NCBI GenBank assembly: GCA_030525785.1
Contig: JAUNEA010000001.1
Coordinates: 186,001 to 250,000 of the forward strand
Source: Cardiobacteriaceae bacterium
GTDB taxonomy: Bacteria; Pseudomonadota; Gammaproteobacteria; Cardiobacteriales; Cardiobacteriaceae
Length of the DNA stretch: 64,000 nt
Reading direction: 5' to 3'
The position numbers and the translations under genes are program-made. Positions within the stretch are counted from its first letter, which is position 1, and each line of letters opens with the position of its first letter. The notes under the pieces are model-generated. The model saw only the letters and a program-made list of their open reading frames with translations. It had not been told where the DNA came from and did no database searches. Positions 19,217 through 28,939 of this stretch are shown piece after piece.

Positions 19217-20179
19217 CTAAGCATCATGTTGTGCTGTATTTTTTTGCGATTTTTCTTCTTGGTTACGCCAATAATTCGCCAGTATCGAGCCCGAGAGATT
19301 GTGCCACAAGCTGAAAATAGCAGCAGGAACAGCAGCCGCTGGATTCATCAAAACTTTAGTCGCCAGATTCGCTGCCAGCCCTGAATTTTGCATACCGACC
19401 TCAATAGCAAGGGTTTTTTGAACTTTAAAAGGCAATCCGAGCCAACGAGCCGTTAAAAAGCCCAACAACAAGCCTAAGCCGTTATGCAAAATCACCACCC
19501 CAAAGACCAACCAGCCCACTTCTGAAATTCTAGCCTTACTGTTGCCCACAATTCCGCCAATCAAAATAACAATGGCCAATACTGAGATTAATGGCAAGAT
19601 TGGCTCAATTTTTGCCACCTGTGGCGCAAAATAACGATGCAGCAATACGCCCAAGGCAATCGGCAACAACACCACTTGAACAATGCTCACCAACATCGCC
19701 CACGCCGAAATCTCAAGCCATTCCTGTGCAAGAACATAGAAAATAGCAGGCGTTGCCAGAGGCGCTAACAAGGTTGTGATGGAAGTTACAGCAACCGATA
19801 ACGCAACATCACCACGAGCCAAATAAGTCACCACATTAGAAGCTGTACCGCCAGGACAAGCTCCTACCAAAATAACCCCAATAGCAATATCTGCAGGCAA
19901 ATGAAGTGCTTTAGCAAGAATATAAGCCACGCATGGCATGATGATAAATTGTGATACTACGCCAATGAGAACGGCTTTGGGGTGTTCGCCTAAAATTTTG
20001 AAATCATCAAGCGAAAGCGTCAGCCCCATGCCAAACATCACAATACCCAACAACAAGGGAATATGAGGCATCACCCATGTCAAAATGGGTGGATAAAGAT
20101 AAGCCAGCGCTGATGCAATCAAAGCCAATAACGTAAAATTTCGTGTCACCCACTGACTACAAAGAATCCATATCTTCAT
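19217..20179 (-). CDS. Bile acid:sodium symporter (BASS) family transporter
   Basis: A 320-residue inner-membrane protein with about nine or ten helices. Family motifs are the sodium-site regions GACPGGTASNVVTYLARGD (about residues 106-124) and EVGMQNSGLAANLA near residue 260. Bacterial BASS proteins carry organic anions such as pantoate or other carboxylates with sodium, and the substrate cannot be told here. The C-terminus is a short hydrophilic tail rich in Gln, Lys and Asn. It is transcribed alone. The upstream spacer (20180-20354) is shared with the divergent CDF gene. Confidence 0.88.
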   Translation of the reverse strand: MKIWILCSQWVTRNFTLLALIASALAYLYPPILTWVMPHIPLLLGIVMFGMGLTLSLDDFKILGEHPKAVLIGVVSQFIIMPCVAYILAKALHLPADIAIGVILVGACPGGTASNVVTYLARGDVALSVAVTSITTLLAPLATPAIFYVLAQEWLEISAWAMLVSIVQVVLLPIALGVLLHRYFAPQVAKIEPILPLISVLAIVILIGGIVGNSKARISEVGWLVFGVVILHNGLGLLLGFLTARWLGLPFKVQKTLAIEVGMQNSGLAANLATKVLMNPAAAVPAAIFSLWHNLSGSILANYWRNQEEKSQKNTAQHDA

Positions 20180-20317
20180 CTGATTATCCTTAAAATTGAA
20201 AGAGCTGGCATTCTAACTGCCAAACAAAGCGCTTTGACCTCTAAAAGGTTACCATTTAAGTTACCATTTTGAATGCTTCCAAAAAGCAATAGTGGCAAGA
20301 TTTTGGAAGGTTTACCG

Positions 20318-20323
20318 TATAAT
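20318..20323 (+). promoter_or_regulatory. -10 element of the CDF transporter gene
   Basis: A perfect TATAAT lies at 20318-20323, 32 bases before the ATG at 20355. I see no good -35 at the right distance. The spacer also contains one full palindrome and a repeated GTTACCATTT word (around 20248-20270). Confidence 0.45.
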
Positions 20324-20354
20324 CCCCATTTTTAAGACCTCAAAAGTTCTGTTT

Positions 20355-21263
20355 ATGCGCCTACCCTTCAACTTCTTTTCCCATTTACCACCATCTTTGG
20401 TACAAAGCGCTTTGTTCACCATCATCGCTAGCGCCCTACTTGCCCTGATCAAAGCTCAAGCTGGTATTATCGGCAATTCCTATGCCTTGATTGCTGATGC
20501 GATTGAATCAACAACCGATGTATTTTCTTCCTTATTATTGCTACTAGGTTTATCGTTTTCCCACTTGCCTGCTGACCATAATCACCCTTATGGACATGGT
20601 CGTGCTGAAACATTGGCTTGTTTTATGGTAGCGGCGTTCTTGATTGCTTCTGCCTCTGTGATTGTGGTGGAGAGTATTCAACACATTCGTACCCCACACA
20701 AAAACCCAGAACCTTTTACCTTATTGGTGTTACTGGTGGTTGTCATCATCAAAGAAAGCGCTTTTCGTTTTCTCAAGAAAATCAGCCATGAACATAACAG
20801 CATCGCCCTTGCCGCCGAATCCGAACATCAACGCAGCGATGCCATTACCTCCGCCGCCGCCTTTATTGGTATCAGCTTATCCATCACACTTGGCGAGGGT
20901 TGGGAAGCTGCAGATGATTGGGCTGCTATTTTGGCAGCAGGCATTATCTATCGTAATGCATGGCTTATCTTCCGACCCGCACTTTCCGATGCGATGGACG
21001 AAGATTGCTTTGATGAGTTAAGGTCTTATGTGAACGAATGCTTGGCGAAAGAGGCAGAGGTTGTATCGCTACAAGCTTGCTGGATACGGCGCATGGGAAG
21101 CGCTTTGTTGGTGGATTTGCGCCTTGCCGTGTCTCCACAACTAACCATTTGTCGCAGTTGTGAGCTCAATCAGCGCATTCGCCAGCAGTTGATGAGCTAT
21201 GAGCCTTGTATTCAACGTATATTCATTGAAAACTGCTGCGGACATTCATCTACCACTACCTAA
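20355..21263 (+). CDS. Cation diffusion facilitator metal efflux protein
   Basis: A 302-residue transporter of the CDF family, which exchanges divalent metals (Zn, Fe, Co, Mn, Cd) for protons. Six helices are visible. The metal-site residues lie in SYALIADAIESTTD (helix 2) and in SEHQRSDAITS (helix 5). HNHPYGHGRAE is the conserved cytoplasmic loop. The C-terminal cytoplasmic domain (from residue about 205) is short and contains several Cys and His residues, including CRSC and CCGH, which could bind metal. I chose the ATG at 20355 (MRLPF) because the upstream in-frame ATG at 20292 lies before the -10 element. Confidence 0.87.
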   Translation: MRLPFNFFSHLPPSLVQSALFTIIASALLALIKAQAGIIGNSYALIADAIESTTDVFSSLLLLLGLSFSHLPADHNHPYGHGRAETLACFMVAAFLIASASVIVVESIQHIRTPHKNPEPFTLLVLLVVVIIKESAFRFLKKISHEHNSIALAAESEHQRSDAITSAAAFIGISLSITLGEGWEAADDWAAILAAGIIYRNAWLIFRPALSDAMDEDCFDELRSYVNECLAKEAEVVSLQACWIRRMGSALLVDLRLAVSPQLTICRSCELNQRIRQQLMSYEPCIQRIFIENCCGHSSTTT

Positions 21264-21309
21264 AATCTCTCACGAAGTTCCCCAAAACGCTTTGTTCCAC
21301 GTCCAAACA

Positions 21310-21339
21310 AAAAGGGCAGACATCACTGCCCGCCCTTTT
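21310..21339. terminator. Terminator after NAD-glutamate dehydrogenase (bidirectional)
   Basis: GGGCAG (21314-21319) pairs with CTGCCC (21326-21331). On the minus strand it is followed directly by TTTTTG, a good terminator for the glutamate dehydrogenase. On the plus strand it is followed by a T-rich stretch and could end the CDF gene. Confidence 0.8.
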
Positions 21340-21361
21340 CCCTTTTGACACAGCGCTTTCC

Positions 21362-24300
21362 TTAGCCTGCCAATCCAGCCACTTCGCTCAATAACACCGA
21401 TAAAGTTGCTAAGTTAATTGCCCGACTTTCAACCTCTACAATCGCTTGATCCAAATGAATCAATTGCGCCATGTGGCGACTTTGCCATGTGTCAAAGGCT
21501 TGGTCACTGCTGAGCAGTGTCGGCACAATCGCGCGTAACGTCTGATTAAAGGCATGAATTTGCGCCATTTGTGCGCGACGATCCCAGTAATCTTCTGTTG
21601 AAAGCGCTTTGATTTTTTTCGCAAACCATTCACCATGCAAGCGATTTTGGACTTGCAGATAGAGACGCGCAACATGAACAGGCGCAACTTTTTGTTGCTC
21701 TGCCAAGAGTACAATCTCTAAGGCGTTGATGTAATGAGGAAGCAGCGCCATCTTTTGCGCCAAAGCACTTGGCACACCAGCGGCGACAAGTCTTGCCATT
21801 TCATCTTCCACCTCTGCCCCAAAACTCCGCACAAAGAAAGCATCAGAAACCAACGTTTGCACCGCGTGACCAAAGCGCTTTGACAATGCCTCCACATCAA
21901 GTGGCATCGGCAAACGCAAGAACCACAATGCACCACGCTCCAACAATCCACGAACGCGCAACAACAGACCCGTTTGCACTTGGGCTGTAACCTGATTATC
22001 CAAATTCTTAATGGCTGTCCAAAGTTCACGCACCGCAAAAGTTTCGCTTGCCAAGCTATAAGCCTTCGTCACTTCCTCAATCTGATGCCCACTTTCTTCC
22101 ATCATGCGGAAAATAAAGGAAATACCCATGTGGTTGACCAAATCATTGGTTAAATAAGTGCTGATGATTTCACGGCGCAAACGATGCTCGCCCATCTGTG
22201 CTTCATAAATTGAAAGCGCTTTGGGGAAATAGCTCAACAAATAGCGTTGATAGTAGGATTGGTCGGGCAAGTTAGAGGCTAAAACATGGTCATAGAGCCA
22301 CATTTTGCTGTAGGCCAACAACACCGCCAACTCAGAAGACACCAAACCTTTGCCAGCTGAGAGTCGCGCCTGAATCTCTTCGTCACTCGGCAAATATTCA
22401 ATAGCTCGATCCAATCGCCCTTCCTGCTCCAATCTGCGAATAATCCGCGCATGTTCACGCAAACGATATGGTGATGCCAAACTCACTGCCAAGACTTGTG
22501 GCTGCAAATCATTTTGACGCAACACCAATTCTGCTACCTCATCAGTCATACTTTTCAGAAGCGCATTGCGTTCTTCAAGGCTCATTTCACCTGATTCAAC
22601 TTTCTGGTTGAGCAAAATCTTGATGTTAACTTCATGGTCTGAACAGTTCACACCACCTGAATTATCAATGGCATCAGTGTTAAGACGTACACCATGCTGA
22701 GCAGCTTCAATACGCCCACGTTGAGTCATGCCTAAGTTTCCGCCCTCACCAATCACTTTTGCTCGCACTTCGCAACCATTCACGCGCACAGCATCATTAG
22801 CTCGGTCTCCCACTTGTGCATGGGTTTCTTGGCTATGTTTAACGTACGTACCAATGCCACCGTTCCAAATCAAATCCACAGGAGCTTTCAACAATCGCTG
22901 AATCAATTCGTTCGGCGTTAAACGGCTTTCGGAAATAGCAAAAGCGCTTTGCATTTCAGGGCTAATATCAATCCATTTATCCGAACGATTGAAGCAACCG
23001 CCGCCTTGACTGATAAGCGCTTTGTCGTAATCTGCCCAAGTAGAACGAGCGAGATTGAAAAGACGCTCACGCTCAACAAAAGAACGAGCAGCATCAGGAT
23101 TAGGGTCAATGAAAATATGCATATGGTTAAAAGCAGCTTGCAGCTTCAAATGCTTGGATAACAACATACCGTTACCAAACACATCGCCTGCCATATCGCC
23201 AATGCCTACTACCGTAATCTCATCGCGCGTTTGAATATCTTTACCCAACTCACGGAAATGACGCTTTACACTCTCCCAACCACCACGCGCTGTGATACCC
23301 ATACCTTTATGGTCATAACCTGCAGAACCACCTGAAGCAAAAGCATCGCCAAGCCAGAAGCCGTATTCTGCTGAAACGCTGTTTGCCAAATTTGAGAAAC
23401 TCGCCGTGCCTTTATCCGCAGCCACCACCAGATAAGGGTCATCAGCATCATGACGCACCACATTCGCAGGTGGCACAATCTCCCCAGCTTGCAAGTTATC
23501 GGTTACCGACAACAACGCGCCAACATAACGTTTGTAGCAAGCTTTGCCTGCTTCCATAAATGCCTCGCGCGAATTGGTTTTCTGTTTCACCACAAAACCA
23601 CCTTTCGAACCCACAGGCACAATAATGGCATTTTTCACCATCTGTGCTTTCACCAAGCCCAAGACTTCGGTGCGATAATCGTCCATGCGGTCTGACCAAC
23701 GAATACCGCCACGAGCAACTTTCCCACCGCGCAAATGTACCCCTTCAACATCAAGCGCATAAACAAAAATCTCAAACATTGGCTTGGGCTTAGGCAATTC
23801 TGGAATCTCAGAAGCTGCAAATTTAAACGCCAAAGCAGGACGATTAGGCACTTGATACAAAGCGCTTTGAGCAAGGGTTTGTTTATGATTTTGGTAGAAA
23901 TTAGTGCGCAAAGTCGCTTCAATCAAAATCATCAACCAACGCAAAATGCGGTCTTCATCTAAGCTTTTCACATCGCTCAAAGCGCTTTCCAAACGCTCTT
24001 TTGCCTTTTGCATTTCCCCTTCACGCTGACGCAAATGAGGCGAAAAACGTGCATGGAATAAGCCCAATAAACCTTCTGCAATGGTTGGATTTTGGCGAAC
24101 AGTTTGTTGGATATAATCGGCTGAAAAAGGTACGGCAGCTTGTTGCATATAGCGTGAGAGTGCGCGTAATACCAAAACATCATCACTATCCAAAGGTGTA
24201 GAGAGTATCAACTCGTAAAAACCATCACTCTCGCCATGCGTAGCTTCGTGGAGCGCGTGGAAGAAGCGATTATCGGCTTTCTCTTGAACATTCAAACCCT

Positions 24301-26113
24301 GCTTATGGCGCACATCATAACGCTGCACCCACAAAGTTTGTTCGCCATCAACCATCTCATAGGGGTGCATCGCCTCAACCTGTAAGCCAAAATGCTCCAA
24401 AATCGGTAACACATCGCTCGGCGTATACGGCTTACCAACCCCTGCCACTTTGATATACAAAGCGCTTTGGTCAGCAGGCTGTTGCAAAGCTGGATAGTAT
24501 TGAGGGATAGAAGAGGATTGAAGGATTTGTTTCCACCATGCCAAATCGTGCAAAGCTTCGACTGGGGTATTTTGTTCACGATACGCCGCAGGCAAACGCT
24601 CTGCCCACGCAATCAAAGCGCTTGCCCCTGAAAGCTCCGCAAAACTTTGTTGCCAATCCACCAAAAGCGCATTGAGCTCACGTTCTAAAATCTCTGCATC
24701 AAAAGCTGGCACTTGCCCTGCTTTGGTGCGTAAATGCAACGACAAACGCACATGATGTCCATCGCCCCAACGAACTGTAAACTCTGCTGATAAAGCCTGC
24801 AAAGCGCTTTGCAAATGGCTTTGAATTTTCTGACGACTCTCAGTGCTGAAACGATCGCGTGGCACATAAACCAACGCCGATACATAACGCTGATAAGGGT
24901 CTGTACGCAGGAATAAACGCAGGCGATTTTTATCATGTAAGGCAAACAAAGCGCTTACCACAGGATAAAGCTCATCAACGCTGGCTTGTAATAATTCATC
25001 GCGCGGCATTTCGTGTAACAAATGGCGCAGGCGTTTATCAGCATAACCAAATTGAGGCAATGCCGCACGTTCCAAAATGGCGTTGAATTTATCGCGCAAA
25101 AGCGGAATATGTTCGGGCAAATGATGATAAGCACTTGAGGTAAACAAGCCTAACAAACGGCATTCGCCAATGAGCTTGCCTGTTTCATCGTATTTTTGAA
25201 TGCCAATGTAATCCATATGCGCTGGACGATGCACAGGGGCAATACGATTGGATTTAGAAACCAATAATAATTTGGGCGCAAGCAACTCTTGTTGTAGCGC
25301 CAAAGGCAATTCACTAAAGCTACTGGATAAGCGCGTTTGCCCATCATCTCGCAACAAGCCTAAACCACTACCACCAACAGCATAAAGCGCTTTGACGCCA
25401 TTCTCTTCTTGCAACACATAATCGCGACAACCCAAGAACGTAAAATTATCTTGCAACAACCAGCTTAAAAATTCTGCTACCTGATTGGCTTGGTAATCAC
25501 TACCTACAGGCAAAAGCGCTTTTTTAGAAGCATAGCGATCTCGAACCTCTCCTAAGCGTTCACGCATAGCGCCAAAATCGCCCGCAATCAAATCCAATAC
25601 TTCAATTTTGCTACGCAATTTGGCAGCAATATTGGCAAGTTGTACCGCATCTTGTTGGCGCTCAATTTCAGCATAAATGACAGAAAGATGGCGCTCGTTG
25701 CTATCGCTTACGCCTGTAATCGCCAGTGGGCTATTATCAGCAGCGCGCTCCACATGAATAATACCGTGTAACAAATGCTTAGCTGCCAAGCCAGATTCTT
25801 CTAAGCCCATCATCAAAGTATCCACCAAAAATGGGCGATCTCGGCTAACCATCATGACTACAGTATTTGAGGTTCCCAAACCATCTTGAGCTTCAGGGTT
25901 GAAAATCTCAATCAATGGTGCGGTGCGATTGTGGCTTTTAATCAGCTGATAATGACGTACTAAGCGCTTTGCCAAAGCTGCCTCATTGAAAATAGCAGCA
26001 TCTTCGCTCGTTAAATGGCGAAAATAAACCGCTGCCAATGCCTCCAAATGGCTTGGCTCAACGCCCAACTGACGCGCGGCTTGCTCAGCAATGGTTATAC
26101 TGGCTGTACTCAT
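21362..26113 (-). CDS. gdhB: NAD-dependent glutamate dehydrogenase, giant (180 kDa) type
   Basis: A 1583-residue protein of the large bacterial NAD-GDH family, which converts glutamate to 2-oxoglutarate and ammonia with NAD. The N-terminal half (about residues 1-700) carries regulatory ACT-like modules. The catalytic core is in the middle: GGIRWSDRMDDYRTEVLGLVKAQ, the Lys-containing VPVGSKGGFV, GDMAGDVFGNGML, FIDPNPD and IGEGGNLGMTQ. The length matches the family (about 1600 residues). GGAGAG precedes the ATG. It stands alone and supports glutamate catabolism feeding the TCA genes farther on. It carries at least a dozen palindrome copies, one of the highest counts in the window. Confidence 0.95.
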   Translation of the reverse strand: MSTASITIAEQAARQLGVEPSHLEALAAVYFRHLTSEDAAIFNEAALAKRLVRHYQLIKSHNRTAPLIEIFNPEAQDGLGTSNTVVMMVSRDRPFLVDTLMMGLEESGLAAKHLLHGIIHVERAADNSPLAITGVSDSNERHLSVIYAEIERQQDAVQLANIAAKLRSKIEVLDLIAGDFGAMRERLGEVRDRYASKKALLPVGSDYQANQVAEFLSWLLQDNFTFLGCRDYVLQEENGVKALYAVGGSGLGLLRDDGQTRLSSSFSELPLALQQELLAPKLLLVSKSNRIAPVHRPAHMDYIGIQKYDETGKLIGECRLLGLFTSSAYHHLPEHIPLLRDKFNAILERAALPQFGYADKRLRHLLHEMPRDELLQASVDELYPVVSALFALHDKNRLRLFLRTDPYQRYVSALVYVPRDRFSTESRQKIQSHLQSALQALSAEFTVRWGDGHHVRLSLHLRTKAGQVPAFDAEILERELNALLVDWQQSFAELSGASALIAWAERLPAAYREQNTPVEALHDLAWWKQILQSSSIPQYYPALQQPADQSALYIKVAGVGKPYTPSDVLPILEHFGLQVEAMHPYEMVDGEQTLWVQRYDVRHKQGLNVQEKADNRFFHALHEATHGESDGFYELILSTPLDSDDVLVLRALSRYMQQAAVPFSADYIQQTVRQNPTIAEGLLGLFHARFSPHLRQREGEMQKAKERLESALSDVKSLDEDRILRWLMILIEATLRTNFYQNHKQTLAQSALYQVPNRPALAFKFAASEIPELPKPKPMFEIFVYALDVEGVHLRGGKVARGGIRWSDRMDDYRTEVLGLVKAQMVKNAIIVPVGSKGGFVVKQKTNSREAFMEAGKACYKRYVGALLSVTDNLQAGEIVPPANVVRHDADDPYLVVAADKGTASFSNLANSVSAEYGFWLGDAFASGGSAGYDHKGMGITARGGWESVKRHFRELGKDIQTRDEITVVGIGDMAGDVFGNGMLLSKHLKLQAAFNHMHIFIDPNPDAARSFVERERLFNLARSTWADYDKALISQGGGCFNRSDKWIDISPEMQSAFAISESRLTPNELIQRLLKAPVDLIWNGGIGTYVKHSQETHAQVGDRANDAVRVNGCEVRAKVIGEGGNLGMTQRGRIEAAQHGVRLNTDAIDNSGGVNCSDHEVNIKILLNQKVESGEMSLEERNALLKSMTDEVAELVLRQNDLQPQVLAVSLASPYRLREHARIIRRLEQEGRLDRAIEYLPSDEEIQARLSAGKGLVSSELAVLLAYSKMWLYDHVLASNLPDQSYYQRYLLSYFPKALSIYEAQMGEHRLRREIISTYLTNDLVNHMGISFIFRMMEESGHQIEEVTKAYSLASETFAVRELWTAIKNLDNQVTAQVQTGLLLRVRGLLERGALWFLRLPMPLDVEALSKRFGHAVQTLVSDAFFVRSFGAEVEDEMARLVAAGVPSALAQKMALLPHYINALEIVLLAEQQKVAPVHVARLYLQVQNRLHGEWFAKKIKALSTEDYWDRRAQMAQIHAFNQTLRAIVPTLLSSDQAFDTWQSRHMAQLIHLDQAIVEVESRAINLATLSVLLSEVAGLAG

Positions 26114-26188
26114 GGTGTTCTCTCCAAGATAGTAAGTAAGAAAGGTTGGTGAAAAGGTTTACTGATTATGACAGGCTTCATTTGTGCT

Positions 26189-26212
26189 TTGGGCGAACCA
26201 AAGTCCGCCCAA
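26189..26212. repeat. Inverted repeat between cpoB and the glutamate dehydrogenase gene
   Basis: TTGGGCG (26189-26195) pairs with CGCCCAA (26206-26212) with a 10-base loop, followed by TTTTA on the plus strand only. It lies between two minus-strand genes. On that strand no T run follows, so it may be a weak terminator or a leader structure. Confidence 0.45.
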
Positions 26213-26238
26213 TTTTATGATGATGCTGAGAAAGCGCT

Positions 26239-26790
26239 TTAGCGTTGTAATGCGGATACGCCTTGTTCCCTCAAAATCTGAGCATCTTCAGACCGACCAA
26301 CAGCTTCTAAGGAATGAATGAGTTTCTCGAAAGCAGGTGTGGCACGTTTATGCTGCGGTGCTTGTTGTAGAAAATCGCCAAAATAGCGTGCAGCATAATC
26401 ATAATTATGACGCATATAGTAAATATCACCCACAAAATAACGAGCTAAAAGCGCTTTTTCACCACTAGGTTGTTCACCCAAATAGCGTTCAAATAAAGGC
26501 AAAGCTTCATCAGTTTTACCCAATTGATAGAGGTTATAAGCCTTTTCGTAAGGGTCATCGGTTTGCACAGGCAACGCTACGCCTGTTGGCACAAGGCGAG
26601 ATTTGGACACTTCTGTAATCTGCCCACGCAAGTTTTGCTGCTGTTGCTCCATTTGCGCCACACGACTAGCCAATTGATTATATTGCGATTGTAGCTGATT
26701 GTGTTGCGTTAAGCTTACCATCGGCTCTTGTTGCATACACGCTGTAAGCAACATTGCTACCAAAGCGCTTTGGATTTTCATCAACTTCAT
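26239..26790 (-). CDS. cpoB: Cell division coordinator CpoB (YbgF), possible lipoprotein
   Basis: CpoB links peptidoglycan synthesis by PBP1B with Tol-Pal driven outer-membrane constriction. The order is an N-terminal signal segment, a short Gln-rich coiled coil that drives trimerisation (about residues 25-65), and C-terminal TPR repeats beginning at DPYEKAYNLYQLGKTDEA (about residue 77). Unusually, the signal ends in LLTAC, a lipobox with Cys near residue 18, which suggests lipid anchoring; E. coli CpoB is soluble. AAGGAA followed by ATGATGATG makes the exact start uncertain (26796 to 26790). I take 26790 for ribosome-site spacing. It follows pal directly. Confidence 0.87.
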   Translation of the reverse strand: MKLMKIQSALVAMLLTACMQQEPMVSLTQHNQLQSQYNQLASRVAQMEQQQQNLRGQITEVSKSRLVPTGVALPVQTDDPYEKAYNLYQLGKTDEALPLFERYLGEQPSGEKALLARYFVGDIYYMRHNYDYAARYFGDFLQQAPQHKRATPAFEKLIHSLEAVGRSEDAQILREQGVSALQR

Positions 26791-26800
26791 CATCATTTCC

Positions 26801-27520
26801 TTAGTAAACAATCACCACACGACGGTTTTTGGCGTAGCTACGCTCATCAGAACCCATCGCTGCGGGGCGTTCTTCACCATAGCTGAGTGGGTAGATTTGA
26901 TTAGAACGTACGCCTAAACGTGTCATCAAAGCTTTCACAGAATATGCACGGCGGTCTCCCAAAGCCACGTTGTATTCTTGGGTGCCTCGTTCATCGGTAT
27001 GCCCCTCTAAAGTCACGCGCACATTGGGATTGGCTGCTAAATAGCGCGCGTGTTCGCGAACCACCGCCTCTGAACGCTTATCAATGCTGGAGCTATCATA
27101 CGAGAAATAAATCACACGATCTTTTGCGCCTGAACTCGGGCCACCAACCACATTCACGCCGTAACTGCGATCTTCGTAAAAATCCCCCACGCTTGCATTT
27201 GAGCCACCACCATAGCTTCCGCCACCGTATGTATTACCGCCATAAGCATTGCCACCATATGTGTTGCCATCATAAGCTGCGCCCGTGCCGTAAGGATTTG
27301 CTCCTGCTTGGTCACCAAAGCCAAAGAAATTTCCTCCCCCATTGGCATTGCTACCCATGTCACTGCCATAAAAATTACCATCACCGCCAAACTCTGAGCC
27401 ATAAGGATAGGCTGAACCTTGAGTTCCTGCTTGTTGTGCGGCTTCATCAGCATTGTAAGACTTTGAGCAAGCGCTCAAAACCAACATCAACACACAGGAA
27501 AAGAGCATATTTTTTTTCAT
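26801..27520 (-). CDS. pal: Peptidoglycan-associated lipoprotein Pal with long Gly/Tyr/Asn-rich linker
   Basis: An outer-membrane lipoprotein that binds diaminopimelate in peptidoglycan through an OmpA-like domain and cycles with TolB. The signal ends in LSAC (Cys18). The C-terminal OmpA domain starts near residue 135 (RVIYFSYDSSSID) and has LEGHTDERGTQEYNVALGDRRA with the peptidoglycan-binding Asp and Arg. Between them lies an unusual linker of about 100 residues, rich in Gly, Tyr and Asn, with degenerate repeats such as YGGNAYGGNTYGGG. Typical Pal linkers are about half that length. The start is the ATG at 27520; a GTG directly before it is an alternative. It is in operon with tolB and cpoB. 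Confidence 0.92.
   Translation of the reverse strand: MKKNMLFSCVLMLVLSACSKSYNADEAAQQAGTQGSAYPYGSEFGGDGNFYGSDMGSNANGGGNFFGFGDQAGANPYGTGAAYDGNTYGGNAYGGNTYGGGSYGGGSNASVGDFYEDRSYGVNVVGGPSSGAKDRVIYFSYDSSSIDKRSEAVVREHARYLAANPNVRVTLEGHTDERGTQEYNVALGDRRAYSVKALMTRLGVRSNQIYPLSYGEERPAAMGSDERSYAKNRRVVIVY
27160..27360 (-). repeat. Degenerate tandem repeat encoding the Pal linker
   Basis: Imperfect repeats with a GGCAATGC/GGTAATACA-TATGGC pattern encode (Y/A)GGN(T/A)YGG units. The unit is approximately 15-18 bases, and copies have drifted. Such repeats can expand or contract by slippage. Confidence 0.6.
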
Positions 27521-27655
27521 CACTTAACATCCTTCATTTTTGAATTCTCGTGCAAACACGAATGTTCTTTCATTTGCTATAGTCTAGCCCACAAATCTCC
27601 CTATCACCAAAGCGCTTTGATAAAACGCTTTGAATCAGGTCTTTTTGTAGACAAC

Positions 27656-28933
27656 TTATTTACGTACTTCTGGAGCCCACGCTGGATTGCGCAAACGACC
27701 TTGCGGATCTGATAAAGTTTGCGCAACGCCTCCTTTGCTGTTAATTATCTTCAAAATAGATCGCCCGCCTTCATGAGTAGCATAAATCAGCATATCGCCA
27801 TTGGCTGCAAAACTTGCTCCCTCATCTAAACGACCATTGGTCAAAGCCTCAAAGCGACCATGACGCAAATCATACAAACCAATCTGAGCTCCGCCACCAC
27901 TTTGGCGTGTCAATGCCAAAAACTGCCCATCAGGCGATAAACTTGCATTGGCACTATAAGAGCCTGAAATAGGAATTCGCTGCTCACCACCACCGCTGGC
28001 ATTCATACGATAAATCTGTGGAGAGCCTGAGCGGTCAGAAGTAAAATAAATATAACGACCATCAGGAGAGAAAGTAGGTTCTGTATCGATAGCAGCGTGA
28101 TTGGTTAAACGCTGGCTATTGCCCGAAGCCAAATCAATGCTAAAAATATCCGCATTTCCATCAACCGATTGCATGTAAACCAAGCGTCTACCATCAGGAG
28201 AGAAGCTCGGTGCACTGGCTGTGTTGCGACTTTGTACCACGACTTTACTTCCTCCAGCCAAATGTTGAATCACAATCTGAGATTGGTTGCCGTTGTAAGT
28301 TGCAAAGGCAATAGCGCGACCATTAGGTGACCATGCAGGAGATAAAATTGGCGAAGCGCTTTGTACCAATTCTTTACGATTAGCGCCATCACTATCAGAA
28401 ACCACCAAAGCATAAGAACGATTGCCACCTGAGCCACGTTCCAAAACATAAGCAATAGGCGTAGCAAAAGCACCACGTTTACCCGTTAAACGTTCCAAAA
28501 TTCGGTCAGCTGATTCATGTGCGGCTCGGCGCATATCAATTTGTTGCACTTGTTCATTGGCTAAAATTTGCCCTGTTGCCACATCTGCCAACACAAATTG
28601 CACCATACTTGACTGCCCATTTAACGCTCGACCAATCACCACATAATCAGCTCCTAATCCCTGCCATTGCGAAAAATTCAACTCTTGAGGGCCTGTAGGG
28701 CGCATGGGGTAAGTTTTAGGGTCAATAGGCTGGAATTGCCCTGTTTTGTGCAAATCGCTTGAAATCACAAAATCTACTTGCCCACTACCATCAGCCACAA
28801 AAGGTACTACCGCAATGCGCTTGGTTCCTACCTTTGCCCCTGATACATTAACTTCCACTTGCGCCCATGTCGTCAGCCCAAAGCTCATCGCTACCAAGCC
28901 GATCCAAAGCGCTTTGATTGCTCTTCTTAGCAC
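27656..28933 (-). CDS. tolB: Tol-Pal system protein TolB
   Basis: The periplasmic beta-propeller of the Tol-Pal complex, which binds Pal and TolA to pull the outer membrane in during division. A signal peptide ends near TTWAQ. The N-terminal TolB domain (about residues 25-150) is followed by propeller blades with repeated SPDGR/SPAWSPNGR/TFSPDGR motifs. AAGGAG directly abuts the ATG at 28939 with no spacing but lies 6 bases before GTG at 28933, so I prefer the GTG start; both are in frame. pal and cpoB follow. tolQRA are not upstream, so in this genome they must be elsewhere. Two palindromes lie within the gene, one of them encoding IKALW in the signal peptide. Confidence 0.93.
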   Translation of the reverse strand: MLRRAIKALWIGLVAMSFGLTTWAQVEVNVSGAKVGTKRIAVVPFVADGSGQVDFVISSDLHKTGQFQPIDPKTYPMRPTGPQELNFSQWQGLGADYVVIGRALNGQSSMVQFVLADVATGQILANEQVQQIDMRRAAHESADRILERLTGKRGAFATPIAYVLERGSGGNRSYALVVSDSDGANRKELVQSASPILSPAWSPNGRAIAFATYNGNQSQIVIQHLAGGSKVVVQSRNTASAPSFSPDGRRLVYMQSVDGNADIFSIDLASGNSQRLTNHAAIDTEPTFSPDGRYIYFTSDRSGSPQIYRMNASGGGEQRIPISGSYSANASLSPDGQFLALTRQSGGGAQIGLYDLRHGRFEALTNGRLDEGASFAANGDMLIYATHEGGRSILKIINSKGGVAQTLSDPQGRLRNPAWAPEVRK

Positions 28934-28939
28934 ATTCAT

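Noticed and set aside
26920-27543. 207-residue plus-strand frame rich in His, Arg and Cys opposite pal
   Set aside because: It is the complement of the Gly/Tyr repeat linker and OmpA domain of pal; no start signal.
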